DNA from: BTUB01 sp963836585
Lineage (GTDB): Bacteria; Babelota; Babeliae; Babelales; Vermiphilaceae
Length of the DNA: 64,000 bases
Direction: 5' to 3'
Assembly (NCBI GenBank): GCA_963836585.1
Contig: CAWIJV010000003.1
Coordinates: 372,001-436,000, forward strand
Position numbers and translations under genes: made by a program. The notes under the pieces were generated by a model that was not told the origin of the DNA, did no database searches, and saw only the letters and a program-made list of their open reading frames with translations. Shown here piece after piece: positions 43,340 to 53,200 of this stretch (position 1 is the first letter of the stretch; every line of letters begins with the position of its first letter).

Positions 43340-45192
43340 ATGTGCGGGATTGTTGGTTATATCGGTAAAAGTAATAGTCGCCCTTTCGTAATGGAAGGGC
43401 TTTCTCGTTTGGAATATCGCGGGTATGATTCGGCAGGCTTTGCCTGCATCAATCCTCATGATAATCGTTTTTTATACGCAAAATCATCCGGTAGTCTCCA
43501 TAATCTTGTGCGCAAAATTGAATCTCATCCTATTGATGGTCTGATCGGAGTGGGGCATACCCGCTGGTCAACCCATGGGGTGCCATCCGAAGAAAATGCG
43601 CATCCTCAATTTGATTGCCACAAAAAAATCTGCCTGGTGCACAATGGCATTGTTGAGAATCATCTGGCTATTAAAAAGCAACTGCAAGCCTCTGGTCACA
43701 CCTTCCATTCACAAACTGATACTGAAACTATCGCCCATCTTTTAGAATCATTATTAGAGACGCATCAAACATTAAAAAGCGCGCTTCTTGACTTGGTAGG
43801 TCAAATCGAAGGCGCGTACGCCTTTCTTTTTTTACTTGAAGATTATCCTGATCAGATGCTCCTGATTCGCAAGCGATCGCCGCTGTGCGTAGGCATTAAT
43901 GCGCATGAAAAGTTTGTCTCGTCTGATCCACTTGCTTTTGCCGGTAAAACAAAAAAAGTGCTCTTTATGCCGGATGAGAGCATCGCGATTATTAAAAAAG
44001 AGACTATCGAGCTTTTTGATTTTATGGGGACTCCTTTACCCGTGGCGGTGCAAGAATTGCACTTGGACTATGGTGACATAGAAAAGCAAGGGCATGCGCA
44101 TCATATGCTCAAAGAAATCTATGATCAAAAAAGCGCCATTTATAATACGGTGACATTTTTGCGATCGATTAGCAATCGGCTCTGGGATCATGTGGGGCTT
44201 TCCAAAGAGCAAGCAAAAGCTATTGAAAAAATTAATTTGATTGGCTGCGGCACTTCCTGGCATGCGGCACGAATTGCGCAGTTTTTTTTCGAGCAGATTG
44301 TTTTATTCCCACGCGAGTGCATTTGGCGTCTGAATTCCGGTATATGTCATTTTTTCCTGAAAAAAATAGTTCATACATTTTTATTTCACAATCAGGGGAA
44401 ACGGCCGATACGCTTGAATCTTTGCGTTTGGTAAATGGTATGGATTTGCATACAATCGCACTCACTAATGTGCCTTCCAGCACGCTGGTGCGTGAAGCGG
44501 ATGGATTTATTTTGACCCAAGCGGGGCAGGAGGTTGCCGTTGCTTCCACTAAAGCATTTTCGACCCAAATTGCCGCACTCTATTGGATCGCGCATCGATT
44601 GGCACTTGAAAAAGGGCGCATCAATGAGGCGCACATGCAGCAAGCGGAAGAAGATATTATTGTTGCTGCCGAAATTCTTGAAAATAGCATCGAAAATTAC
44701 CGTCGCGATATCACCACAACTCTTGCGCCTTACTATTCAAAATTCAAAAAAGCGATTTTCTTGGGCCGGCATATCAGTTATCCATTTGCGCTTGAGGCAA
44801 CGTTAAAGCTCAAGGAAATTTCTTACATTTTTGCTCAATGCTATCCGGCCGGGGAGCTCAAACACGGGCCGCTCGCGCTGGTGGATGAGCAAACGCCGGT
44901 CTTTATCTTTTCTCATCAGGATCCGTTGATTTATCAAAAGTTACTTTCCAACGCGCAAGAGGTAAAAACGCGTGATGGGCATTTGGTGGTCTTCGCCTTT
45001 GAAGGGCAAACTGAACTGATCGCGTTGGCCAATCAAGCATTTATTTTGCCGCGCGTTAAACCACTTCTGGCGCCGTTGGCCATGACCGGACTCATGCAAT
45101 TTTTTGTCTATCAAATTGCCAAAGAGTTGGATCGGCCGATCGATAAGCCGCGCAACTTGGCAAAATCGGTAACGGTGAATGTATCGATTTAA
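43340..45192 (+). CDS. glmS: Glutamine-fructose-6-phosphate aminotransferase (one frameshift)
   Basis: The enzyme makes glucosamine-6-phosphate for peptidoglycan and LPS. It starts MCGIVGYIGKS with catalytic Cys2, then GVGHTRWSTHG and HNGIVENH (glutaminase domain), and two SIS sugar domains (IGCGTSWHAARIAQ, FISQSGETADTLESL, LKLKEISYIFAQCYPAGELK, and the end PRNLAKSVTV). The frame breaks at the T-run 44300-44304: adding one T restores VFIPTRVHLASEFRY. The two open parts are 43340-44434 and 44317-45192. The restored protein of about 617 residues is full length, and the gene is normally essential, so a homopolymer base-call error is likely. Confidence 0.9.
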
Positions 45193-45300
45193 ATAGCTGA
45201 TGTGGTGTTCTGTGGGATGAGATTGTGTGTTGAGATTGTGGAGTTTAGGGTATTGTATGGGTGGTGTGAGTTGTATAGAGTAATGAGATATTTTCGAATA
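45193..45300 (+). other. G/T-rich low-complexity stretch after glmS
   Basis: The plus strand is almost free of C for about 100 bases (GTGGTGTTCTGTGGGATGAG, GGGTATTGTATGGGTGGTGT and so on). This differs from all neighbouring DNA. No gene is seen; it lies between glmS and the IS256 relic. Confidence 0.5.
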
Positions 45301-45304
45301 TATG

Positions 45305-45515
45305 TGTTGGTTGACTACAGCTGAGGGCTGAACTCGCGTTTATCCGGGAATCGCATTCAATCTCACCGGCGTGCTGAGTACCGTTTTGGACGAGGTGCTT
45401 CTGCTATTGCCTGAGTTGCTCCACCTTTGAGTGCTTCTGGTAGCTCAGGTGCTGGTTTAGCTCCTCCTGCAAAATACCCTCGATGACACCCTTCATCATG
45501 CTTTTACCACCGTGT
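45305..45515 (-). pseudogene. Decayed IS256-family transposase fragment
   Basis: On the minus strand three frames in turn spell an IS256-type N-terminal region: GGKSMMKGVIEGILQEELNQ, HLSYQKHSK, then NSGNSRSTSSKTVLSTP, then GEIECD, then FPDKREFSPQL. The family consensus around this place is a helix with E..HLGY.KH, then NSRNG..KT, GEI.L..PRDR and F.PQ. The fragment has several frameshifts and stops, and no rest of the element is seen. It explains most of the 388-base gap between glmS and ctpA. Confidence 0.7.
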
Positions 45516-45580
45516 GGACATCTTGAGGTTTTTGCAATTTTTTGTTAATTCAACATATAAATTTAACAATTCGAATAATA

Positions 45581-47051
45581 TCATTTTCTTTCAATCTTCA
45601 CTTCAGTCAAATTAATTTTGGTGGTGGGGACAATAATGGTATTAATAAAGTTTACTGCATCGTGACGGGTGGTAATATGCAAGTTAGTTTGGTTGCGGGC
45701 CATGGAGACTAAATTCACGAGCGCAATTGTTTCTCTAAATTGATTATCAAGAAGCAATGCTTGGCGTGCGCGTTCGGTCCAGGTTTTCACGCGATCCTTG
45801 GCAGCATCTTTTTTGGCTTCTTCTTTTTTTTCTGTGAGAGTGATGTGATTTGCCAGCGCTTGCTCTCTGCCATAAAATTTGGCGATCCATTGCTGCTGCT
45901 CGCTGGGCGGCAGGCAGCGTTCAATTTCAATATCAGGCACAATGCCTTCCGCTTGAATGGAAGTGTCATTGGGCAAGAAATAGAGTGATGTGGTTAATTT
46001 GATGGCACAATTATTGCTGATCGGCATCACTTCTTGCACCGAACCTTTACCAAATGTTTTGGTGCCGACCAGAAATACAAATGGGTTGTGCGCTTTTTTG
46101 GCAGCACCACGATTGGTCGGATTGTCTGCATGAATTTTGAGTGCGCCGGCCAAGATTTCAGCCGCTGAGGCAGTGTAATTATTAATTGAGAATAAAAATA
46201 GGAATATGGGTAGCGATCGGATTTCTGTTAGTGCGATATTCTTCGGTAATTTTCCCATTTTTATCCTTGGTGGTTACCACCAAGCTTCCTTTTTCCAAAA
46301 ATAGTCCGGCGATATCGATAGCGGCATTAAGCAGCCCACCGGAATTATTGCGCAGATCCAAGATTAATCCTTTATACTGCTTTTCATGTGCTTTGGTCAG
46401 CAGTTGCTCCAGCTGGCGCGCCGATGTGTCGGTAAACATATTCAAAGAGAGATAATAAATGTTTTGATCCGGCAGATAAAAGCAGAGCGAATTTTGTTCT
46501 TTGATCACATCGCGGGTGATATCAAAAGAGAGCAGTTCTGTGTGGCCATCGCGCACTATTTTTACATGTACCTGCGTGTTGCGTTCACCTTTGAGCATCG
46601 CGGTTGCCTCATCGGTTGACATGCCTTCGAGTGCCTTGCCTTCAATCTCAATAATTTTGTCAAACGGTTTTACTCCGGCTTTATCGGCAGGGCCATCGGG
46701 AATCGTGTCGATAATAATCAGGTGTTTATCTTTAGAATTGCGGGTGTTGTCGATCACAATCCCAATGCCAAAAAATTCGCCGCTGGTTGCTTCCATCATC
46801 GCTTTATAGGTTTTAGGATCGAGCAGATTTGAGTGGGGATCGATGGTATTTAAAAGGGTATCAATTGCTCTTATCCAGCATTGCTCATGGTTGCTGATTT
46901 TATAATGTTTTTGGTTGGCCGCTTGCACCGCCTCGGCCAGCGTGCGGGACCATTTATAGATAATCTCATCAAAATTGGCCGGCTGTTGTGTGTCTTGCGC
47001 GCTCACTTGTGTGAGGTGCAAGACTAAAAGTAGAATGATTCTTTTATTCAT
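45581..47051 (-). CDS. ctpA: Carboxy-terminal processing protease (S41, PDZ; one frameshift)
   Basis: The start is the ATG at 47051 (AAGGAGAA upstream), with a signal peptide (RIILLLVLHLTQVSA). The N-terminal helical part includes YKAMMEATSGEFFGIGIVID. A PDZ domain follows (DTIPDGPADKAGVKPFDKI), then the S41 core (YLSLNMFTD, LILDLRNNSGGLL). The frame breaks near 46182-46196; one base fewer gives INNYTASAAEIL with the catalytic Ser. The catalytic Lys follows in GTKTFGKGSVQEV. The two open parts are 46182-47051 and 45581-46258. These proteases trim or degrade periplasmic proteins from the C-terminus. Confidence 0.88.
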
Positions 47052-47178
47052 GGTGGTTCTCCTTGGTAATTTCTTTCTTAAGAAAACATTTTTAACCAAT
47101 GAAAGTGAAGCATTTGCAGAATATGTTTGCATTGTGGCCTCTTTTTTAGAACAATTAAAAATAAAAAAGGAGATCGCA

Positions 47179-47457
47179 ATGAGAATTGCAAAAAAATATA
47201 TTGGCCGCGGGGCATTTATTATTGAGCTGATCTTATTTAGTGGCTATTATGTAATGGGTGCTAATGGAATTGTTTCACTCGTGAAATTACACCGTGAAAT
47301 TGTGAGTGCGCAGGCAGAAGTTGAAACGGCAAAGGAAGAGGTGGTTTATTTGCAACGGCATATCGCAATGCAAAAAAAGCATCCTTTTTTTAAGGAGAAA
47401 ATTGCGCGGGAGCAGTTGCAATTAGCCCATGCGGATGAAGAAATATACGTGTTATAA
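47179..47457 (+). CDS. FtsB/DivIC-like septum formation protein
   Basis: A 92-residue protein from ATG 47179 with AAGGAGA upstream. One membrane segment (GAFIIELILFSGYYVMG) is followed by a coiled coil (VSLVKLHREIVSAQAEVETA, KEEVVYLQRHIA) and the family end FKEKIAREQLQLAHADEEIYVL, which matches the AREELG..PGE motif of FtsB/DivIC. These proteins link FtsQ and FtsL in the divisome. It is divergent from ctpA. Confidence 0.8.
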   Translation: MRIAKKYIGRGAFIIELILFSGYYVMGANGIVSLVKLHREIVSAQAEVETAKEEVVYLQRHIAMQKKHPFFKEKIAREQLQLAHADEEIYVL

Positions 47458-47462
47458 TAATA

Positions 47463-47556
47463 ACCCTTCGATACCCGGCCGTCGCTCTTCGAGCTATGGC
47501 GGGCAAGCTTCTAAATCGTACTTGTCCGCCGAAGCCTTGGCGTAGGCTGGATCGAA
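47463..47556 (+). repeat. Dispersed repeat cluster between the FtsB-like gene and sodB
   Basis: CCTTCGATACCCGGCCGTCG.. and TTGTCCGCCGAAGCCTTGGC..GGATCGAACC repeat the style of modules in the lepB inverted repeat (CCTTCGAT, GAAGC-TTxxGCGTAGG, GGATCGAA). It ends 16 bases before the sodB ribosome binding site. Confidence 0.6.
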
Positions 47557-47577
47557 CCATAGTTACTGGAGTTTTCT

Positions 47578-48201
47578 ATGTTATTTGATTTACCACCATT
47601 ACCGTATGCCTATAATGCCCTTGAGCCGCACATTGATGAGCTTACCATGCGCATTCACCATGACAAACATCATCAAGCCTATATCGATAATTTAAAGGCC
47701 GCTTTAAAAGATCATCCTGATATGCAAAGTAAGACGCTCGAAGAAGTTATTCAAGCTATTCCAAGCTTGCCTAAAGAAATTGCGACTACGGTAAAAAATA
47801 ATGCGGGCGGCCACTTTAATCACTCATTTTTTTGGCCCTTGATGAGGCCCAATGGGGGTGGTAACCCAACCGGTGCGCTAGGCGAAGCGATCACTAAAAC
47901 ATTTGGCTCTTTTGAAAAATTTCAGGAACAATTTAATACCGCAGCCAAGAAAGTGTTTGGCAGTGGGTGGGCTTGGCTCGTATTTGATGCTAAACAACAA
48001 CTGTGCATTATTTCTATGCCCAACCAAGATCCGGTGCAGTTGCAAGGATATAAACCGGTAATTGGCCTGGATGTGTGGGAGCATGCCTATTATCTTAAAT
48101 ATCAAAACCGCCGGCCCGATTACATCACTGCCTGGTGGCATGTGGTAAACTGGGATCAGGCTGAGAAAAATTATCAGGCGGCACTGGGCAAAGGCTCATA
48201 G
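47578..48201 (+). CDS. sodB: Fe/Mn superoxide dismutase
   Basis: A 207-residue enzyme that removes superoxide. Metal ligands are His in MRIHHDKHHQAY, His in NNAGGHFNHSFFW, and Asp/His in GLDVWEHAYYLKY. WLVFDAKQQL and the RRPDYITAWWHVVNWD end are standard. GGH with Gly in place of Gln at the ligand-shell position (NNAGGHFNH) is typical of Mn-type or cambialistic enzymes. No export signal; cytoplasmic. Confidence 0.94.
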   Translation: MLFDLPPLPYAYNALEPHIDELTMRIHHDKHHQAYIDNLKAALKDHPDMQSKTLEEVIQAIPSLPKEIATTVKNNAGGHFNHSFFWPLMRPNGGGNPTGALGEAITKTFGSFEKFQEQFNTAAKKVFGSGWAWLVFDAKQQLCIISMPNQDPVQLQGYKPVIGLDVWEHAYYLKYQNRRPDYITAWWHVVNWDQAEKNYQAALGKGS

Positions 48202-48266
48202 AATCCTACGTGCAAATAGGCTATACTAAAGCAAAATTAATCTTTTTTAGTAAGAGAAAATAGCCC

Positions 48267-49785
48267 ATGAAAACCAAAGATCCTATCATTACCCCTGAAG
48301 AATCATCAACTTCTGAGCATCAGGTGCGCCTGGAAAAGCTCAAAGCGCTGGAAGCTGCGCATATTAATCCGTGGCCCGCACCCGAAAAAGTTACTGCCGA
48401 AAGCGCTATGGTTAAATCAGAATTTGATGATTCCTCGACAGAGCTCGGAAAAAATGAATGGGGGTAAAACTTATTCAGTAGCCGGGCGCATTCGCATCAT
48501 TCGCCATCATGGCAAAGCTTCTTTTGTGGTGATCCAAGATCCGGCCGGGCAACTGCAGCTCTATTTTAAGCAAGATGATATGGGCCAGGATGCCTATGAG
48601 CAGTTTAGAAAATTCATCGATGTGGGCGATATTATCTGGGCGCAGGGGCCGGCATTTAAAACCAAAATGGGTGAAATTACCATCAAGGTGGAATCATTCA
48701 AGTTGCTGAGCAAATGCCTGTATCCGATGCCGGAAAAGTTTCATGGCCTTCATGATATTGAAACAATCTATCGCCAACGCTACTTGGATCTGATTACCAA
48801 TGAGCAAAGCAGGCAGCGATTTCAAAAACGTTCGGGCATTATTCGCATGATGCGCTCCTATCTTGATGCTCAAAATTTTATGGAAGTTGAAACGCCGATG
48901 CTGCACCCAATTGCCGGCGGCGCAGCGGCTCGCCCGTTTATTACGCATCACAATGCGCTCAACAATGATTTTTATTTGCGCATTGCGCCGGAGCTTTATT
49001 TAAAGCGATTGGTGGTTGGCGGCTTTGATCGGGTGTATGAAATTAACCGCAACTTTAGAAATGAAGGAATCTCCACGCGCCATAATCCTGAATTCACCAT
49101 GCTTGAATTTTATATGGCCTATCATGATTACCATTTTATCATGAATTTTGTGGAAGATATGCTCCGCTCAATGGTAAAAAATGTATGTGGGTCCCTGCAG
49201 GTTCCCTATGGCGATATGAGCATCGATTTTGAAAAACCGTTCAAAAAGATCAGCATCAAAGATGCGGTGCTGGAATTTGGCCATTACGGCGCGGCAGATA
49301 TTGCGCCGGAAGTGATTGATATTCGGCTCAAAGAGCATGCGATCACCATGGCTAATAAAAATGCCTCCTGGGGTGAAAAGATCTACGCACTTTTTGAAAA
49401 AATCGTTGAACATCGGCTTATTAATCCAACGTTTGTCACCGAATTTCCTATTGAGGTTTCTCCACTGGCAAAACGGGATGAAAAAAATCCGGCATTTGCC
49501 GCACGCTTTGAGCTGTTTATTGCCGGCATGGAAATTAGTAACGGCTTTAATGAGCTCAATGATCCGTTCGATCAAGCAGCGCGCTTTAAGCAACAGGTGG
49601 ATGCGCGCGCCGGCGGTGATGCTGAGGCGCATCAGTATGATGCTGATTATGTCCATGCATTGGAATTTGGCTTACCGCCAACGGTAGGCGTCGGCATCGG
49701 TATCGATCGGCTCACGATGTTGCTGACTAATACAACTTCTATCAAAGATGTCATCTTGTTCCCAACACTCAAGAAAAAAGAGTAG
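48267..49785 (+). CDS. lysS: Lysyl-tRNA synthetase, class II (one frameshift)
   Basis: It starts at ATG 48267 with the usual N-terminal helix (QVRLEKLKALEAAHINPWP). At the G5 run 48460-48464 one extra G breaks the frame; removing it gives NEWGKTYSVAGRI and the OB-fold tRNA-binding domain. The class II core follows: LDLITNEQSRQRFQKRSGI, the motif GGAAARPFITHHNALN, motif 2 FRNEGISTRHNPEFTMLEF and motif 3 VGIGIDRLTML. Restored length is about 506 residues, normal for LysS. The two open parts are 48267-48467 and 48424-49785. It is normally essential, so an assembly error is likely. Confidence 0.92.
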
Positions 49786-49791
49786 CATAGC

Positions 49792-49845
49792 AATTGGGTG
49801 GATTTTCAAGCAAAAGTTACTCAAAATTGGGTGGATTTTCAAGCA
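49792..49845 (+). repeat. Two direct 21-base repeats upstream of the DUF4143 ATPase gene
   Basis: AATTGGGTGGATTTTCAAGC followed by A occurs at 49792-49812 and again at 49825-49845, a period of 33 bases, ending 24 bases before the ATG at 49870. Placement fits an operator, a repeat tied to mobility of this gene class, or a leftover of duplication. Confidence 0.8.
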
Positions 49846-49869
49846 TTTTACTCTGAAAAAAGGTGATTC

Positions 49870-51183
49870 ATGAAGAGACTGATTGATGCTTATCTTCTTA
49901 CGTGGAAAGATGGCGCGCTGCGCATGCCGTTGCTCATCCGCGGCGCACGGCAGGTGGGAAAAACATATGCCGTAGCCCAGCTAGGAAAATCATTTGATGA
50001 TTTTGTTGAAATCAATTTTGAGCGCAGCTCCAAATTTAAACTGATATTTGAAAAAGATCTTGATCCTGCTCGCATCATTCGTGAGCTAGGAGTGCAACTC
50101 AAGCGCTCCATTATTCCGGGAAAAACATTACTCTTTTTAGATGAGGTGCAAGAATCAGAAAACGCGTTCCGCTCATTGCGCTATTTTTATGAAGAGATGC
50201 CGGAGCTGCATGTGATCGCTGCCGGATCATTGCTCGATTTCCACATCGAAAAAATTGGCATGCCGGTCGGTAGGATTGAATCGTTGTATATGTATCCGCT
50301 CTCATTCATAGAATTTCTGTATGCGGTGGGGCATGAGCTTTTAGCGCAAGAAATCATTGATCATGATCCACGCAAACCGATGAGTGAATCGCTTCATGAA
50401 CTGGGCATGGCAGTGCTCGGAGAATATTTGGCCGTAGGCGGGATGCCCGCAGCAGTAAAATGGTGGCGGGATACTAAAAATCTGCACGATTGCGGAAGAA
50501 TATTGGGCGCAATCAGCAAAACGTACAAGCAAGATTTTGATAAATATGCAAAACGATCACAAATTAAATATTTAGAGTTGCTTTTTAATCACATTCCCAA
50601 GCATCTGAGTGAAAAATTTAAATATAGTTCCGTGAGCCAAGATTATACCAAACGTGAGTTGGAGCCATGCCTTGATATGCTCTCAAAAGCCGGCATTGTG
50701 ACTAAGATTCTAATGAGTGCGGGCCAAGGAATACCGCTGGGCGCGCAGGCAAGCTACGAACATTTTAAAGTGATTTTTCTGGATGTTGCGCTGAGCCAAA
50801 ATGTAATGGGTCTGAATGTGGGGGCATGGATCACCAATCCTCTCACGCAATTTGTGAATAAGGGTGGCATTGTTGAAGCATTTATTGGGCAGGAGCTGCT
50901 CGCTTACGCTGGGCCATTTGCTGAACGAAATTTATATTATTGGCACCGAGAAGAGCGGACGAGCAATGCTGAGATTGATTATCTTATTCAGCAAGAAGAG
51001 CAGATTATTCCGATTGAAATTAAAAGCGGCCATGGCGGCAAGTTGCAAAGCATGCGATTGTTTTTGGATACTCATCCCAATTCTCCGTATGGCATCAGAT
51101 TTGCGCCGCATAACTATTCATTTATAGAAAAAATTCACAACTATCCTTTATACGCTGTCGCGCGATTGTTTAATTTGAGCTGA
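49870..51183 (+). CDS. AAA ATPase with DUF4143 domain
   Basis: A 437-residue protein. The N-terminal P-loop domain has Walker A (LLIRGARQVGKTYAV, about residue 30), Walker B (TLLFLDEVQE, about 85) and sensor-like VIAAGSLLDF. The C-terminal DUF4143 part ends in a PDDEXK-like region (NAEIDYLIQ..IIPIEIKSG). This family is common, often multi-copy and laterally moved, with poorly known function; links to toxin-antitoxin or mobile behaviour have been proposed. Two 21-base direct repeats sit just upstream. Start ATG 49870 with AAAAAGGTG. Confidence 0.9.
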   Translation: MKRLIDAYLLTWKDGALRMPLLIRGARQVGKTYAVAQLGKSFDDFVEINFERSSKFKLIFEKDLDPARIIRELGVQLKRSIIPGKTLLFLDEVQESENAFRSLRYFYEEMPELHVIAAGSLLDFHIEKIGMPVGRIESLYMYPLSFIEFLYAVGHELLAQEIIDHDPRKPMSESLHELGMAVLGEYLAVGGMPAAVKWWRDTKNLHDCGRILGAISKTYKQDFDKYAKRSQIKYLELLFNHIPKHLSEKFKYSSVSQDYTKRELEPCLDMLSKAGIVTKILMSAGQGIPLGAQASYEHFKVIFLDVALSQNVMGLNVGAWITNPLTQFVNKGGIVEAFIGQELLAYAGPFAERNLYYWHREERTSNAEIDYLIQQEEQIIPIEIKSGHGGKLQSMRLFLDTHPNSPYGIRFAPHNYSFIEKIHNYPLYAVARLFNLS

Positions 51184-51288
51184 GTTGAAAGCGAACGGGG
51201 AAACGGGTTGCATACTGTTGACTTACTCGTAGTGCCCTTTCTATTTTTAAGACAGAAATAATTTTTGCATGAAGAGGAGAGAAAAGAC

Positions 51289-53187
51289 ATGAAGAAGTTT
51301 ATCTTTGCACTATTAGCAGTTGCAACGCCACTGGCGGCTGATCGCATGACCATTCATAATCGCACGCCGCGCGATTTGTATATGGCCGTCTACTATCTCG
51401 GGATGAAGTTGCCGTTCAAAGAGCAGCCGGTGGCAAAGATTGCGACCGAGATTATTTTGGTAGAAGCAGACACCTCGGCAATTTTAGAGCGGCCGGTGCG
51501 CAAAGTTGGCTATGATCGTGAGCTGGTGTTTGTCGAACGTAAAGAGGAGCTTACGCCGGAGCTCACCAAGCAGCAGCTGGAAAAATACCACTCAAAAAAT
51601 GTGGGCTATTTGCAGGGGGATGTTTTTTATGTTGGCGATAAAGATGCAAAATTCTACGGTTACACCACCGTTGAGTGGAATGTTATCAAATCTATTTTGG
51701 ATGCTGCGCGTGCAAAAGTGATGGCATCGGTTCCGCAAATTGTTGAGAATCGATACAAAAATAGTCCTGCCAAAGTGCGGCTGGGCAATGAGCTGTGCGA
51801 TCAGGAAAAATCATTTGTATCGGTGCGTATGCCGCGTGCAAAAGCAGCGATGGAGAAGGCGCTCAATCAACCGGTTGAACGGGTGCCCAAAATTGCGATT
51901 GTGTGCAGTGGCGGTGGATATCGCGCGATGCTGTTTTGCTTAGGCGCTCTCATTGGTGCGCACAATGCCGGCATTCTTGATATGACTACGTATCTGGTGG
52001 GGCTTTCGGGATCCACCTGGGCAATTTCCGGGTGGCTGCTCAGTGATCAGTCGCTGCAGGTATACCATGATTGGGTGGTGAGTAATCTTAATCGTGGATT
52101 AAAAGAGGTGAGTGCGCAGGATGTTTCACTGATGGGCGATCATTTGCTGTGCAAATATTTTTATGATCAGCCGTATGGGATTGTGGATCTGTATGGCTCA
52201 TTACTGGCCAATGAACTGTTTACACGAACGGGCAATCGCAAGCAGCGGCAAACATTATCGGCGCAGGCTCACGCCATTAGAAATGCAATGCACCCGATGC
52301 CGATTTATACCGCAATTGCTGCCGAGAGTTCCAAAGCGGAAGAGCAGTGGTATGAGTTTAGCCCCTTTGAAGTGGGTGCTCAGTGGATGGGAGCGTATGT
52401 GCCTAGCTGGGCATTTGGACGCAAATTTAAAGAGGGGGTTTCGGTGAATTTTGCGCCGGAGCAAAATTTTGGCGTGCTGATGGGCACCTTTGGGCTTGCC
52501 ATTGGGCTCACGATTACTCGTTTAGTGAGCGAGATTAAGCTCAAAGAAAAAGCGCCTTCGTTTATTGTGGGCAATATTATCGATTCGATTTTGAGCAATC
52601 AAGGAGAAAGCCGGATCACCTCAGCCGATTATCGCAACTTTGCGCGCGGGCTGCCCAATGTGCCTTTATCCGATAAGCGGAAATTAAAGATGGTTGATGC
52701 GGGCATCAGCTATAATTTGCCGTATCCGCCTATTAGTGGTGAGCGCACGGAACGTAAAGCAGATATTATTATTTTTGTGGATGCATCAGCCGGTGATTTT
52801 CCTGCCGATTTAAAAAAAGCAGAAGCGTATGCCCGTGCGCATAAATTGCAGTTTCCTCCCGTTGATTTTTCTCAGGTAAATAAAAGAGCGGTGAGCGTCT
52901 TTAAGAGTGCAAATCCGCAGGTACCGGTGGTGATCTATGTGCCGCGCGTGGTGGATCAAACCTTATTTGCAAATCCTGAATATGCACAGTTGGCAAAAGA
53001 GTTCGCCGGCTTAAAAACATTTGATATTGAGGCCTGCATCACTCAAGGCCCCTGCGGCACCTTTAATTTTAGTTATTCAGAAGCGGATGCGCGAAAACTT
53101 ACCAATTTGGGCCGCTTAAATATGATGGCTGCGCGAAGCGCAGTGATTGAAGCGATAAAAAGTTTACAGCCGAAGGTTGAGAAATAA
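51289..53187 (+). CDS. Secreted cytosolic-PLA2-like (patatin-fold) phospholipase 1
   Basis: A 632-residue protein from ATG 51289 (GAGGAGAG upstream) with a signal peptide (KKFIFALLAVATPLAA). The catalytic domain of the cPLA2/lysophospholipase B class is visible: oxyanion and Arg motif CSGGGYRAM (about residue 207), the nucleophile in GLSGSTWA (about 240), and the dyad Asp in VDAGISYNLPYPPI (about 468). The N-terminal about 180 residues are unknown (beta-rich). In eukaryotes this fold releases fatty acids from phospholipids; in intracellular bacteria such enzymes attack host membranes. It is paired with a paralogue 13 bases downstream. Confidence 0.85.
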   Translation: MKKFIFALLAVATPLAADRMTIHNRTPRDLYMAVYYLGMKLPFKEQPVAKIATEIILVEADTSAILERPVRKVGYDRELVFVERKEELTPELTKQQLEKYHSKNVGYLQGDVFYVGDKDAKFYGYTTVEWNVIKSILDAARAKVMASVPQIVENRYKNSPAKVRLGNELCDQEKSFVSVRMPRAKAAMEKALNQPVERVPKIAIVCSGGGYRAMLFCLGALIGAHNAGILDMTTYLVGLSGSTWAISGWLLSDQSLQVYHDWVVSNLNRGLKEVSAQDVSLMGDHLLCKYFYDQPYGIVDLYGSLLANELFTRTGNRKQRQTLSAQAHAIRNAMHPMPIYTAIAAESSKAEEQWYEFSPFEVGAQWMGAYVPSWAFGRKFKEGVSVNFAPEQNFGVLMGTFGLAIGLTITRLVSEIKLKEKAPSFIVGNIIDSILSNQGESRITSADYRNFARGLPNVPLSDKRKLKMVDAGISYNLPYPPISGERTERKADIIIFVDASAGDFPADLKKAEAYARAHKLQFPPVDFSQVNKRAVSVFKSANPQVPVVIYVPRVVDQTLFANPEYAQLAKEFAGLKTFDIEACITQGPCGTFNFSYSEADARKLTNLGRLNMMAARSAVIEAIKSLQPKVEK

Positions 53188-53200
53188 AAGGAGAAGCTCA

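Noticed and set aside
46386..46809. Plus-strand open frames within ctpA
   Set aside because: They are antisense shadows of the S41 protease; no family likeness.
49792..49845. CRISPR array
   Set aside because: Only two 21-base copies with a 12-base spacer and no cas genes; too short for CRISPR.
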